Assembly (NCBI RefSeq): GCF_003813865.1
Contig: NZ_RMVG01000020.1
Span: forward strand, 1-64,000
Origin: Candidatus Pantoea deserta
GTDB taxonomy: Bacteria; Pseudomonadota; Gammaproteobacteria; Enterobacterales; Enterobacteriaceae
Length of the DNA: 64,000 nucleotides
Reading direction: 5' to 3'
Below the pieces are notes generated by a model, which did no database searches, had not been told where the DNA came from, and worked only from the letters and a program-made list of their open reading frames with translations. Shown here in pieces: positions 54,518 through 62,635 of this stretch. The position numbers were made by a program, and so were the translations under genes. Position 1 is the stretch's first letter. Each line of letters starts with the position of its first letter.

Positions 54518-55261
54518 ATGACCCAACGTATCGCGTATGTCACCTCTGGAATGGGCAGTCTGGGCACGGCAATCTGCCGTCGGCTGGCTAAAGATGGATT
54601 CAAAGTCATCGCTGGCTGTGGTCCTGACTCAAAACGAAAACAGATCTGGCTGGATGATAATAAAAAACTCGGCTTCGATTTTATCGCCTCGGAAGGCAAT
54701 GTCGCCGACTGGGATTCTACGGTGAAAACCTTTGAGAAGATCCGCCGGGAAATCGGCGAAGTGGACGTGCTAATTAATAATGCCGGCACCGCGCGCAATG
54801 CGCTGTTTCGCGATATGCAGCCGCAGGAGTGGCAGGCGGTGATCGATACCAATATGAACTCCCTGTTTAACGTCACCCGGCAGGTTATCGACGGCATGAT
54901 GTCGCGCGGCTGGGGTCGCATTATCAATATCTCTTCGCTCAACGCGCAGATTGGCACGGTCGGACAGGTTAACTATTCGACGGCAAAATACGCGGTGCGC
55001 GGCTTTACCCGCGCGCTGGCGCGCGAGGTCTCCGCGCGCGGAGTCACCGTCAATACCGTGTCGCCTGGCTATCTCGCCACCAGCAAGCTCAAAACCGTCA
55101 CGCCGGTGCAGGTGATCGACAAAATCGTGCAGGAAATTCCGGTGCGCCGGCTCGGTTCGCCGTCGGAAATCGCCTCAATCTGCGCCTGGCTCGCCTCGGA
55201 TGAATCAGGATACGCCACCGGCGCGAATTTCTCCGTCAATGGCGGTATGCATATGAGTTAA
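54518..55261 (+). CDS. PhaB-like short-chain dehydrogenase/reductase
   Basis: 247-residue SDR, strikingly like acetoacetyl-CoA reductase PhaB (AGCGPDSKRKQ, LGFDFIASEGNVADWDST, ASICAWLASDESGYATGA). The start at 54518 has GGGAG/AAGGG upstream. Catalytic Ser (ISSLNAQ), Tyr and Lys (NYSTAK) are present. The glycine motif is altered: TGGMGGIG of PhaB is TSGMGSLG. No PhaA or PhaC is nearby, so it probably works on another 3-oxo or hydroxy acid in this cluster. It is followed by a transporter gene. Confidence 0.88.
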   Translation: MTQRIAYVTSGMGSLGTAICRRLAKDGFKVIAGCGPDSKRKQIWLDDNKKLGFDFIASEGNVADWDSTVKTFEKIRREIGEVDVLINNAGTARNALFRDMQPQEWQAVIDTNMNSLFNVTRQVIDGMMSRGWGRIINISSLNAQIGTVGQVNYSTAKYAVRGFTRALAREVSARGVTVNTVSPGYLATSKLKTVTPVQVIDKIVQEIPVRRLGSPSEIASICAWLASDESGYATGANFSVNGGMHMS

Positions 55262-55336
55262 TTTTCCCGCGCTGTAAAAAATATAACGACGACAACTTTA
55301 CTCGCGCCTTTAGCAATAAGGGCGCCGGAGGCTCTT

Positions 55337-56674
55337 ATGCTCTCTTTACTGGGTTACGGCATGATCGTGGTCTTTATGATCCTGATTATGACCAAAAAGC
55401 TTTCTGCTCTGGTTGCACTGACGATTATTCCTATTATCTTCGCGCTCATTGCCGGATTTGGCGGCGAGATGGGCGAAATGATGATTGAGGGATTAAAGAA
55501 AGTCGCGCCGACCGCCATTATGGTGATCTTCGCTATTCTTTATTTCAGCACCATGTTCGATACCGGTTTATTCGATCCCATTATTCGCTTCTTCCTGCGG
55601 ATAATTAATGGCGACCCGGTTAAAGCGGTCATGTGCAGCGCGGTGCTGGCGGCGATGGTTTCGCTGGATGGCGACGGATCCACTACCTATATGATCTGCG
55701 TCACCGCGATGCTGCCGCTGTTCAAACGCATCCGTCTCGATCCGCTCTCATTAACCTGCGTGGTGTTCCTGGCCGGCAGCATCACCAATCTGCTGCCGTG
55801 GGGCGGACCGCTGGCGCGCGTGGCGGCTTCGCTGAAAGTGGAGTCAGGCGATCTCTTTATTCCACTCATCCCGTCGATGGTGTGCGGCTTTGTTGGCGTG
55901 CTGGTGCTGGCGTGGTATATCGGCATTCGCGAGCGTCGTCGCCTGGGCAAACTGAGCATTCAGACCCGCACTGATGGTTCGGTGGTGGAAGAGGATGCGG
56001 AGAGCTATCTGCCTGCGATTAACGAAGTGAATGAAGAGCTGCGTCGGCCGACACTCTTCTGGCTGAACGCCGGTCTGACGCTGCTGTTGATGGCGTCGCT
56101 GGTGATGGAGCTGCTGCCGCTTTCGGTGCTGTTTATGGTGGCTTTTGCGCTGGCGCTGCTGATCAACTATCCCCACCTGGATGCGCAGCGTCAGCGTATC
56201 GCCGCCCATGCGCCGGCGGCGCTCAATCAGACCTCGATCTTCCTCGCCGCAGGCATCTTCGCAGGCATCCTGTCCGGCACCGGCATGGTGACGGCGATGT
56301 CCGGCTCGCTGCTGGCTATTCTGCCAGAGTCCTGGGGGCCTTATCTGGCGCCGATCACCGCGCTGATCAGTCTGCCGGGCACCTTCTTTATGTCGAATGA
56401 CGCCTTCTATTACGGCGTATTACCAGTGCTGGCGGAAGCGGCGAAGGCGTACGGCATCGAACCGATTGAAATCGGCCGCGCCTCGCTGGTCGGGCAGCCG
56501 GTGCACCTGCTCAGTCCGCTGGTGGCGTCAACCTATCTGCTGGTGGGGCTGGCGGGCGTCGAGTTCAGCGACCATCAGAAATACACTTTTAAGTGGGCGT
56601 TTCTGCTCTGTATGATCTTCCTCGGATCGGGTCTGCTGTTAGGACTTTACCCCATCTTCTCCACTGCGGCATAA
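55337..56674 (+). CDS. CitMHS-family carboxylate transporter (second)
   Basis: 445-residue membrane carrier of the same family as the 41041 gene, with MVSLDGDGSTTYMICVTAMLP and NLLPWGGPLARVA in place of the paralogue's reentrant segments. GGAGG precedes the ATG. It follows the SDR gene by 75 bases. The two carriers share topology, but their substrate-loop residues differ, suggesting related but different acids. Confidence 0.88.
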   Translation: MLSLLGYGMIVVFMILIMTKKLSALVALTIIPIIFALIAGFGGEMGEMMIEGLKKVAPTAIMVIFAILYFSTMFDTGLFDPIIRFFLRIINGDPVKAVMCSAVLAAMVSLDGDGSTTYMICVTAMLPLFKRIRLDPLSLTCVVFLAGSITNLLPWGGPLARVAASLKVESGDLFIPLIPSMVCGFVGVLVLAWYIGIRERRRLGKLSIQTRTDGSVVEEDAESYLPAINEVNEELRRPTLFWLNAGLTLLLMASLVMELLPLSVLFMVAFALALLINYPHLDAQRQRIAAHAPAALNQTSIFLAAGIFAGILSGTGMVTAMSGSLLAILPESWGPYLAPITALISLPGTFFMSNDAFYYGVLPVLAEAAKAYGIEPIEIGRASLVGQPVHLLSPLVASTYLLVGLAGVEFSDHQKYTFKWAFLLCMIFLGSGLLLGLYPIFSTAA

Positions 56675-56681
56675 AACAAAC

Positions 56682-56706
56682 GGCTCAGGGAACGAGCCAT
56701 TTATTC
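56682..56706. terminator. Bidirectional terminator between transporter and GntR
   Basis: GGCTC (56682-56686) and GAGCC (56694-56698) form a short stem with T-rich sequence on both sides, between convergent genes. The stem is only five bases, so the prediction is moderate. Confidence 0.45.
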
Positions 56707-56707
56707 T

Positions 56708-57601
56708 TCAGGCTTCCGCGCTGATACGGCGCATTTTTTTATTTTCCAGCGCCACCGCGAGATGCTGCTTCATCATGTAAGAGGCTTCGATACGCTGTCC
56801 CGACTCAATCAACGCCAGCAGGCGCATATGATCCTTGACCTCAGCGTAGTAGCGGCTGCGATCGTCCATGATGCGGTAGTCCATCAGCATACGCATGCGG
56901 TTGACGTTGCGCAGCGAGATTTCAAAGAAGGGATTGTTGGAGAAGCCGATCACCGTCTCGTGAAAGCGATAGCCAGCCAGCTGCAACTGTTTTGGCGACA
57001 GGCGCTCAATGCCGTTGTCGAGCAACATCTCAAGCTCGCGGCGGATCTCGTCTATTTTCTCCTGCGGCGCGTTGAATGTTGGCTCCAGAATCGCCATCGG
57101 CTCAATCACCATACGAAAGCTAAAAATGTTTTCCAGCGCCGCTTTGGTTTTCGCCACCGGCAGAAAACGCCAGCCGTAACCCTGCTTGCGCTCCACCCAG
57201 CCTTCGCTGATGCCGCGCGCCAGCAGCGTCGAAAGCTGGCTTTTAGTCAGGTTGTAGCGCTTCATCAGGTAGAGTTCGGTGACTTCCGCTTCGATATTAT
57301 CCTGTAGCCAGTCTTCTGCCAGCTGATAGTACTCCGGCAGATCGCTGCCGTCGACAGGCGCAGGTTCGTCGTGGTGCTGAGGCGAGTAATCCTCTCTGAC
57401 GAAAAAGCCGCGGTTAAGCTTCTGCTGTAGAACGCCTTTCTGCTCCAGATAGACCAGCGCTTCGCGCACTGGGGAGCGCGAGACGTCAAAGATTTCGGCC
57501 AGCTTAGGCACGTTCAGGTGTGCACCTGGGCCCAGTTTGCCAGTGTCAATCAAACCAAGAATTTTCTGCGAAAGTCGCTCTGTGAGGGCGCTAATTTTCA
57601 T
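56708..57601 (-). CDS. GntR-family regulator of the catabolic cluster
   Basis: 297-residue regulator. The N-terminal winged helix (VPKELAEIF-like: LNVPKLAEIFDVSRSPVREA) is followed by a second DNA-binding-like segment near residues 85-140 (LYLMKRYNLTKSQLSTLLAR), then a helical FCD-type sensor. The extra winged-helix-like insertion makes it longer than usual FadR-type proteins (~230-250). A perfect 28-base inverted repeat lies 36 bases upstream of its start, so it probably regulates itself and other promoters with the same motif. Confidence 0.9.
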   Translation of the reverse strand: MKISALTERLSQKILGLIDTGKLGPGAHLNVPKLAEIFDVSRSPVREALVYLEQKGVLQQKLNRGFFVREDYSPQHHDEPAPVDGSDLPEYYQLAEDWLQDNIEAEVTELYLMKRYNLTKSQLSTLLARGISEGWVERKQGYGWRFLPVAKTKAALENIFSFRMVIEPMAILEPTFNAPQEKIDEIRRELEMLLDNGIERLSPKQLQLAGYRFHETVIGFSNNPFFEISLRNVNRMRMLMDYRIMDDRSRYYAEVKDHMRLLALIESGQRIEASYMMKQHLAVALENKKMRRISAEA

Positions 57602-57636
57602 TTCAGTTTATGGCGATGAGAAGAGAAACAAATATT

Positions 57637-57664
57637 ATTGCATTTAAATAAAATTAAATGCAAT
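57637..57664. promoter_or_regulatory. Perfect inverted repeat operator upstream of GntR
   Basis: ATTGCATTTAA (57637-57647) and TTAAATGCAAT (57654-57664) are exact complements with a six-base spacer. It is the best copy of the motif seen at 44355, 44583, 54219 and 54374 and is placed for autoregulation. Confidence 0.65.
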
Positions 57665-57749
57665 GTTTCCGGGTGCTGTTTAGAAGACAAAAGTGCAGGG
57701 ATCATCCACAAACCATTTTCATTAAAATGGATAAATGATTATGTGAAAG

Positions 57750-58736
57750 CTATATCGTCCAGTAAAGCCGGGTTGGGTTAATTACAAAAATTTGAGTGCA
57801 TATCTCCTTAGAAGTCAGCCATGAACCAAAAGCATTTAGAATGGAAATATCATCAACTGGATAGAAATACTCAATACCTTCTTTTGTGCGTTTTTTACCA
57901 GGAGCTGGCATGGTATGCGGCCAGTCAGACGCCCAGAGTAGGCGTTCAGGTTTGCGGGAAACCAGCGCGTCGATAAACGGGCGAACGTTCTGCCAGGTGG
58001 AATCTTTCGTCACGCGGTAGAGTGCTGAAAGTTTTACGTAAACGTTGTCGGAGTCGAGCAGGGTGAGCAGCTCGCTAAAACCCTGTTGCTGTACGCCTTC
58101 TTCTGCTTTCAGCTTGCCAAGATGGTCAATGACGACCGGAACGGGCAGCGTTGTGATTGTGGCACTTAGCTCGGCTATTTCATGCAGACTGGTATAAATC
58201 TGCAGATGCCACCCCAGCGAGCTGATCTTACCCGCCATTCTCTTCAAATAGTTACCGCTCTCTTCCGCGCTGAGTTTACCGCCAGCACGCGCTTCCATAT
58301 TCAGGCGCAAGCCACGCACGCCCTGCTCGTGCAGCTTCAGCAATTCTTCAGAAGAAATGTCATCGTCAACCACGGCCACGCCGCGCGCCTTTTTCTGGCC
58401 AAGAACCTGTATGGCGTTAAGCATGCACCGGTTATCCGTACCATAAGGGCTGGGCTGAATCAGCACCACGCGATCCATATGCAGCTCTTTCAGATGACGT
58501 TCAAGATCGCTGATGGGGGCATGGTCTGGGGTATAGACCCGTTCTTCCGCAAAGGGGAAATGTTCCGGGTCAAAAACATGCACGTGACAGTCGCAGCTGC
58601 CAGAGGGCGGAATAAATGTCAATTTAGTCGCGAAGTTGTCAGAGGATATCGCCGCAGCCCAACTCAGCTTTGCATTGACGCCCGCAGCCACGCCGACCAG
58701 AGGCAGAGTTTTTAATAAAGAACGACGTGAAATCAT
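57750..58736 (-). CDS. Amidohydrolase B with Tat signal, LigI type
   Basis: 328-residue paralogue of the 46447 enzyme. The start at 58736 has AAGGA seven bases upstream. A twin-arginine signal (SRRSLLKTLPLVG, then hydrophobic stretch to about residue 28) sends the folded enzyme to the periplasm. Barrel motifs: CDCHVHVFDPEHFPF, LIQPSPYGTDNRC, VVIDHLGKL and ASDWPHTMP. It probably opens a lactone of a sugar acid or pyrone outside the cytoplasm, before uptake. It is the last gene of the arm B minus operon. Confidence 0.88.
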   Translation of the reverse strand: MISRRSLLKTLPLVGVAAGVNAKLSWAAAISSDNFATKLTFIPPSGSCDCHVHVFDPEHFPFAEERVYTPDHAPISDLERHLKELHMDRVVLIQPSPYGTDNRCMLNAIQVLGQKKARGVAVVDDDISSEELLKLHEQGVRGLRLNMEARAGGKLSAEESGNYLKRMAGKISSLGWHLQIYTSLHEIAELSATITTLPVPVVIDHLGKLKAEEGVQQQGFSELLTLLDSDNVYVKLSALYRVTKDSTWQNVRPFIDALVSRKPERLLWASDWPHTMPAPGKKRTKEGIEYFYPVDDISILNAFGSWLTSKEICTQIFVINPTRLYWTI

Positions 58737-58772
58737 GTGTATTTCCTTCACAGGTACAGGGTAAGATGTTTT

Positions 58773-60395
58773 TTATTTATCTGACGGACCAACCGCTGAA
58801 AGAGCCTGACCTGCAGCGGTGTCGGTAAACTTTTCAAAATTGGTGATAAATTTGTCGGCAAGGAATAGCGCTTTTTCCCGCCACTGCTGCTCACTCACCC
58901 ATGACGTCCTCGGGTCAAGGATCTCTGGTGCAAGGGAATTAAGCCCGCGCGGTACGGCCAGATTAAAAATCGGCAGCGTGAAGGTCTGTGCATTATCCGC
59001 TTCACCACGCAGGATGGCATTGATAATGGCGCGAGTATCCTTAATCGAAATGCGGCTTCCCTGACCATTCCACCCTGTGTTCACCAGATAGGCCTTTGCC
59101 CCTGCTGCCTTCATGCGTTTTACCAGCACTTCGGCGTAGCGCACCGGGTGCAGGCTCAGAAACGCGGCACCAAAGCAGGCGGAAAAAGTCGGAGTGGGTT
59201 CGTTTACACCGCGCTCGGTTCCGGCGAGCCTGGCGGTATAGCCCGAGAGGAAATGGTATTGCGCCTGTTCGTCAGTCAGTACAGAAACGGGCGGCAGTAC
59301 GCCGTACGCGTCAGCCGTCAGGAAGATGATTTTGCGGGCGTGTCCGGCTCTGGATACGGGCTTGACGATGTTCTCAATATGATTAATCGGATAGGTTACG
59401 CGGGTGTTTTCAGTTTTGGACGCATCGTTAAAATCTATGCTGCCATCTGCGCGTACCACCACGTTTTCCAGCAGCGCATCGCGGCGGATTGCCTGATAAA
59501 TTTCAGGCTCTGCCTGTGGATTTAGATGGATGGTTTTGGCGTAGCAGCCGCCTTCAAAGTTGAACACGCCATCGTCATCCCAGCCGTGTTCATCGTCGCC
59601 AATCAGCTGACGGGCAGGATCGGTCGAGAGAGTGGTCTTACCTGTTCCAGACAGGCCAAAGAACAGGGCAACGTCGCCCGCCTGGCCGACGTTGGCAGAG
59701 CAATGCATAGAGGCGATGTCCTGTTGAGGAAGCAGGTAATTCATGACCGAGAACATGCCTTTTTTCATCTCGCCACCGTACCAGGTCCCGCCAATGAGCT
59801 GGATTTTTTCCGTCAGGTTAAAAGCGATAAAATTTTCAGAGTTAAGCCCCTGAGCCTGCCAGGCTGGATTGGTACATTTAGCACCGTTCATCACGATGAA
59901 ATCAGGCGTAAAACCTTCCAGTTCACTCGCAGTTGGCGCAATAAACATGTTTTTTACGAAGTGAGCCTGCCAGGCTACCTCGGTAATAAAACGCACGGCG
60001 AGGCGAGTGTCGGCATTGGCACCGCACCAGGCGTCTATAATGAACAAGCGTTTACCAGAAAGCTGCTGACAAACCAGAGATTTAAGATGCTCCCAGATGT
60101 CTTGTGAAAGAGGATGGTTGTCATTTTTCCCTTTGCCTTGATCCGACCACCAGACAGTGTCGCGCGTGGTGTCATCACGCACGATATACTTATCTTTCGG
60201 TGAACGACCGGTAAACTCTCCAGTATCAACGGCGACTGCGCCCGAGTGAGTTACCACACCTCTTTCATAGCCGGTTAGATCAGAGCGTGTCTCTTCAGTA
60301 AACAGGGTGACGTAATCGGGGTTATAAATAATGTCAGCGGAGGTGGTAATACCGTAATTCGCCAGCTGCTGGCTTAAACGAGAATGCGTGGTCAT
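58773..60395 (-). CDS. pckA: ATP-dependent phosphoenolpyruvate carboxykinase
   Basis: 540-residue enzyme converting oxaloacetate plus ATP to PEP and CO2. The start at 60395 has GGAG eight bases upstream and gives the same length as E. coli PckA. Substrate loop TGRSPKDK is at 62-69, the P-loop GLSGTGKT at 247-254, and [10 protein letters not shown] provides the metal-binding aspartates. It is fully intact. A chromosomal copy is normally present, so this is probably an extra copy serving the catabolic operon, draining the oxaloacetate it makes. Confidence 0.95.
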   Translation of the reverse strand: MTTHSRLSQQLANYGITTSADIIYNPDYVTLFTEETRSDLTGYERGVVTHSGAVAVDTGEFTGRSPKDKYIVRDDTTRDTVWWSDQGKGKNDNHPLSQDIWEHLKSLVCQQLSGKRLFIIDAWCGANADTRLAVRFITEVAWQAHFVKNMFIAPTASELEGFTPDFIVMNGAKCTNPAWQAQGLNSENFIAFNLTEKIQLIGGTWYGGEMKKGMFSVMNYLLPQQDIASMHCSANVGQAGDVALFFGLSGTGKTTLSTDPARQLIGDDEHGWDDDGVFNFEGGCYAKTIHLNPQAEPEIYQAIRRDALLENVVVRADGSIDFNDASKTENTRVTYPINHIENIVKPVSRAGHARKIIFLTADAYGVLPPVSVLTDEQAQYHFLSGYTARLAGTERGVNEPTPTFSACFGAAFLSLHPVRYAEVLVKRMKAAGAKAYLVNTGWNGQGSRISIKDTRAIINAILRGEADNAQTFTLPIFNLAVPRGLNSLAPEILDPRTSWVSEQQWREKALFLADKFITNFEKFTDTAAGQALSAVGPSDK

Positions 60396-60494
60396 CTGCA
60401 GGCTCCGGATAAGTGTTTTGAGCATTCAGTGAGCAAGAGCAAGCCATTGGCTGTGAAGCCAATAGTTTGCGCTTAAATAAACTAGCGGGTTATG

Positions 60495-60797
60495 TCAGAT
60501 GTCTTTCAGAATACGAATGGATCGTTCCTGAATGAAATTCTTCACTTTTTCAGCATAATTTTTCATGTGTGGTGCGGCTGCATGATCCTTCAGACAGGTT
60601 TCATCACGCCATTTTTCAATAATTACCAGCGTATCGGAACCGAAGCCGGTGGCGGCTTCCGCCGACAGATCAACGACCGGACGATATTCGATGCAGCCCT
60701 CTTCAGCGATAACGGCTGGAATATTTTCCTGAACGCGAGCGATAATTTCATCACGCATGCCGGGTCTGGCTGTGATTATCGCAATGACATGGATCAT
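60495..60797 (-). CDS. YgiN-like antibiotic-biosynthesis-monooxygenase-fold protein
   Basis: 100-residue dimeric alpha-beta-barrel protein of the ABM family. MIHVIAIITARPGMRDE at the start and LVIIEKWRDETCLKDHAAAPHM in the second half are typical. YgiN acts on quinols; others stabilise reactive intermediates. AAGGA precedes the ATG. It sits between pckA and the tautomerase gene on the same strand, separated from the latter by a strong terminator. Confidence 0.9.
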   Translation of the reverse strand: MIHVIAIITARPGMRDEIIARVQENIPAVIAEEGCIEYRPVVDLSAEAATGFGSDTLVIIEKWRDETCLKDHAAAPHMKNYAEKVKNFIQERSIRILKDI

Positions 60798-60811
60798 TCT
60801 TTTTTCCTTAT

Positions 60812-60840
60812 AAAAAAAGCGGGCGTCAGCGCCCGCTTTT
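60812..60840 (-). terminator. Strong terminator after the tautomerase gene
   Basis: An 11-base stem AAAAGCGGGCG / CGCCCGCTTTT with a TCAG loop. Read leftward it ends in seven Ts (60818 down to 60812), so it should stop transcripts from the tautomerase side and make pckA expression depend on readthrough or its own promoter. Confidence 0.85.
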
Positions 60841-60845
60841 AGGTT

Positions 60846-61037
60846 TTACTTTTTGCGTTCGCTGTAGAGCACACCGCCACGCGTTTTATCTGCCGCTTTG
60901 GTTTCAACAATGGACACAACGACGCGATCTTTATCAACACCAAAGCTGTCAACGACCGCTTCGGTGATTTTTACCATCAACGTTTTTTTTTGCTCGGCAG
61001 AACGACCTTCTACCGCATATACCACAATCTCTGGCAT
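60846..61037 (-). CDS. 4-oxalocrotonate tautomerase family protein
   Basis: 63-residue small tautomerase. After Met removal the catalytic Pro-1 is exposed (MPEIVVYAVEGRS). Length and the LMVKITEAVVDSFGVDKDRVVVSI stretch (split across the helix and strand) fit the family; an arginine follows near the C terminus (KTRGG). Such enzymes interconvert unsaturated 2-oxo acids in aromatic meta-cleavage and related pathways. GAGAGG precedes the ATG. Confidence 0.92.
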   Translation of the reverse strand: MPEIVVYAVEGRSAEQKKTLMVKITEAVVDSFGVDKDRVVVSIVETKAADKTRGGVLYSERKK

Positions 61038-61105
61038 TTTTGCCTCTCGTTTTTTGCATTAATCAGGCGGACGTCCCTGTCCGCAGCCTTTATCCAGACA
61101 ATTGC

Positions 61106-62179
61106 CTACAGGATATGGATCTGTTTGATGACCGCAGCGGTGTAAGCCCTGGTCCCTGTACTGCCGCCTAAATCAACGGTGCGGTTTTCGGGCTCAGCCA
61201 GTACTTTTTCAATCGCGTTGTGAATTGTTGTACCCGCTTCTTTCCACAGAGGTAACTCTTTCTTTTCGCCAATCCACTCAAGCAGCATAGCTACCGACAG
61301 GATCATAGAGGTCGGGTTAGCTTTATCCTGGTTTTGAATATCAGGTGCTGAACCGTGTTGCGCCTGCGCACAGCACTGGTGATCTCCCGCCATGACCGAA
61401 CCGGCCAGACCCAGACTACCTGATAACTCACTTGCTAAATCAGAGAGGATGTCACCGTAAAAATTGGTCGCAACCAGCACGTCAAAACGTTCCGGGTGGC
61501 GCACAAGGTGCGCGGTTGAGGCGTCAACTAAAAGATCGTCGAGCTGCACGTCAGGAAAATCCTTGGCCACTGTGCGCACAGCTTCAAGGAACAGGCCGTC
61601 AGTCATGTGGAAACTGTTCGCTTTATGGATAGCAGTCACTTTTTTACGGCGCTTGGCTGCCAGCTCGAACGCACGACGGGCAATACGCTCAGAACAGTGA
61701 CGGGTAATTTTACGCGTAGAAAGCGCCATGTCCGGGCTTGGCATCACTTCACCCCAGCCGCGAGACATGTTGCGGTCAGGATAGAAACCTTCCGTCGCCT
61801 CGCGCATGATCACCAAATCCATGGTTTTGCCTTCACGCAGGTTGCTGGTGATGTAAGGGCGGGTACGAGCCGGTCGTACGTTGGCGTAAAGGTCTAAACC
61901 GACACGGAATGCACCCGATACGTTGATACCGCCCTTATCTGGCTTGGGATAGTCGGCGTGAGAAATGGTGCCCAGTAAAATACCTTCGTAGGTGCGTGCG
62001 CTTTCCAGCAGTTCAGGGCGCAGCGTGGTGCCGTATTTTTCCAGGCTGGCGAAGCCGATGTCCTGATAGTCATACTCAATGCCCAGACCGTGCTTTTTGT
62101 CGACTTCTTTCAGCACAGCTACAGCTGATTCAATGATTTCAGGACCGATACCGTCGCCCGGCAGAACGAGAAATTTCAT
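61106..62179 (-). CDS. Isopropylmalate/tartrate-dehydrogenase-family enzyme B
   Basis: 357-residue paralogue of the 44636 enzyme; the central stretch from NVRPARTRP through REATEGFYPDRNM, HKANSFHMTDG and NFYGDILSDLASE is nearly identical, while the C-terminal 50 residues differ widely. All NAD, metal and substrate-arginine positions are kept. AAAGGA precedes the ATG. Between the cupin and tautomerase genes, it probably oxidises (and may decarboxylate) a 2-hydroxy-dicarboxylate such as tartrate or a malate derivative; not proven. Confidence 0.9.
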   Translation of the reverse strand: MKFLVLPGDGIGPEIIESAVAVLKEVDKKHGLGIEYDYQDIGFASLEKYGTTLRPELLESARTYEGILLGTISHADYPKPDKGGINVSGAFRVGLDLYANVRPARTRPYITSNLREGKTMDLVIMREATEGFYPDRNMSRGWGEVMPSPDMALSTRKITRHCSERIARRAFELAAKRRKKVTAIHKANSFHMTDGLFLEAVRTVAKDFPDVQLDDLLVDASTAHLVRHPERFDVLVATNFYGDILSDLASELSGSLGLAGSVMAGDHQCCAQAQHGSAPDIQNQDKANPTSMILSVAMLLEWIGEKKELPLWKEAGTTIHNAIEKVLAEPENRTVDLGGSTGTRAYTAAVIKQIHIL

Positions 62180-62206
62180 AACTTTTCCTTTATTTAAACC
62201 TGGTAA

Positions 62207-62626
62207 TTAACTTTTATGCTCTGCCGCAATTGGCCGTGTCTCGCCCGTTTCAACCAGCGTGCGGTTAGCATCTGGTGAACCGTATACCCACATAATCTTC
62301 ATTGGCTCCGTTTCCGAAGCATTGCGAAAGCGATGTGGAACACCAGCCGGGATGAAGGTGACATCCTGTGGCTGGATCGCAAATTCCTGCCCGTCGATGT
62401 CAAAGATTGCGTTCCCTTCCACCAGCAACACGCTTTCTTCACAGTTATGGAAATGGAAAGGGATTTTTGCGCCACCCGCAAATTCGGTATAGCCGGTGAT
62501 AAATGCGCTGGCACCCATGCCTGCCGTTACCAGGGGCGTAGTACTCGCACCACCGCCACGATCGTGTTTTTTAATATCTGCCGGATGCAGCAGATAAGAA
62601 TTCGATTCTGTTTTGATCATGCTCAT
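62207..62626 (-). CDS. Small cupin-domain protein
   Basis: 139-residue single-domain cupin. Metal ligands are visible in PFHFHNCEESVLLVEG (two His and a Glu) and in PAGVPHRFRNAS (last His). Such proteins act as dioxygenases, isomerases, lyases or sugar-acid binders. It sits between the aldehyde dehydrogenase and dehydrogenase B genes (gaps of 9 and 27 bases). A decayed copy lies next to arm A at 39880-40243, showing that both arms once carried it. Confidence 0.9.
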   Translation of the reverse strand: MSMIKTESNSYLLHPADIKKHDRGGGASTTPLVTAGMGASAFITGYTEFAGGAKIPFHFHNCEESVLLVEGNAIFDIDGQEFAIQPQDVTFIPAGVPHRFRNASETEPMKIMWVYGSPDANRTLVETGETRPIAAEHKS

Positions 62627-62635
62627 ATACCTCTT

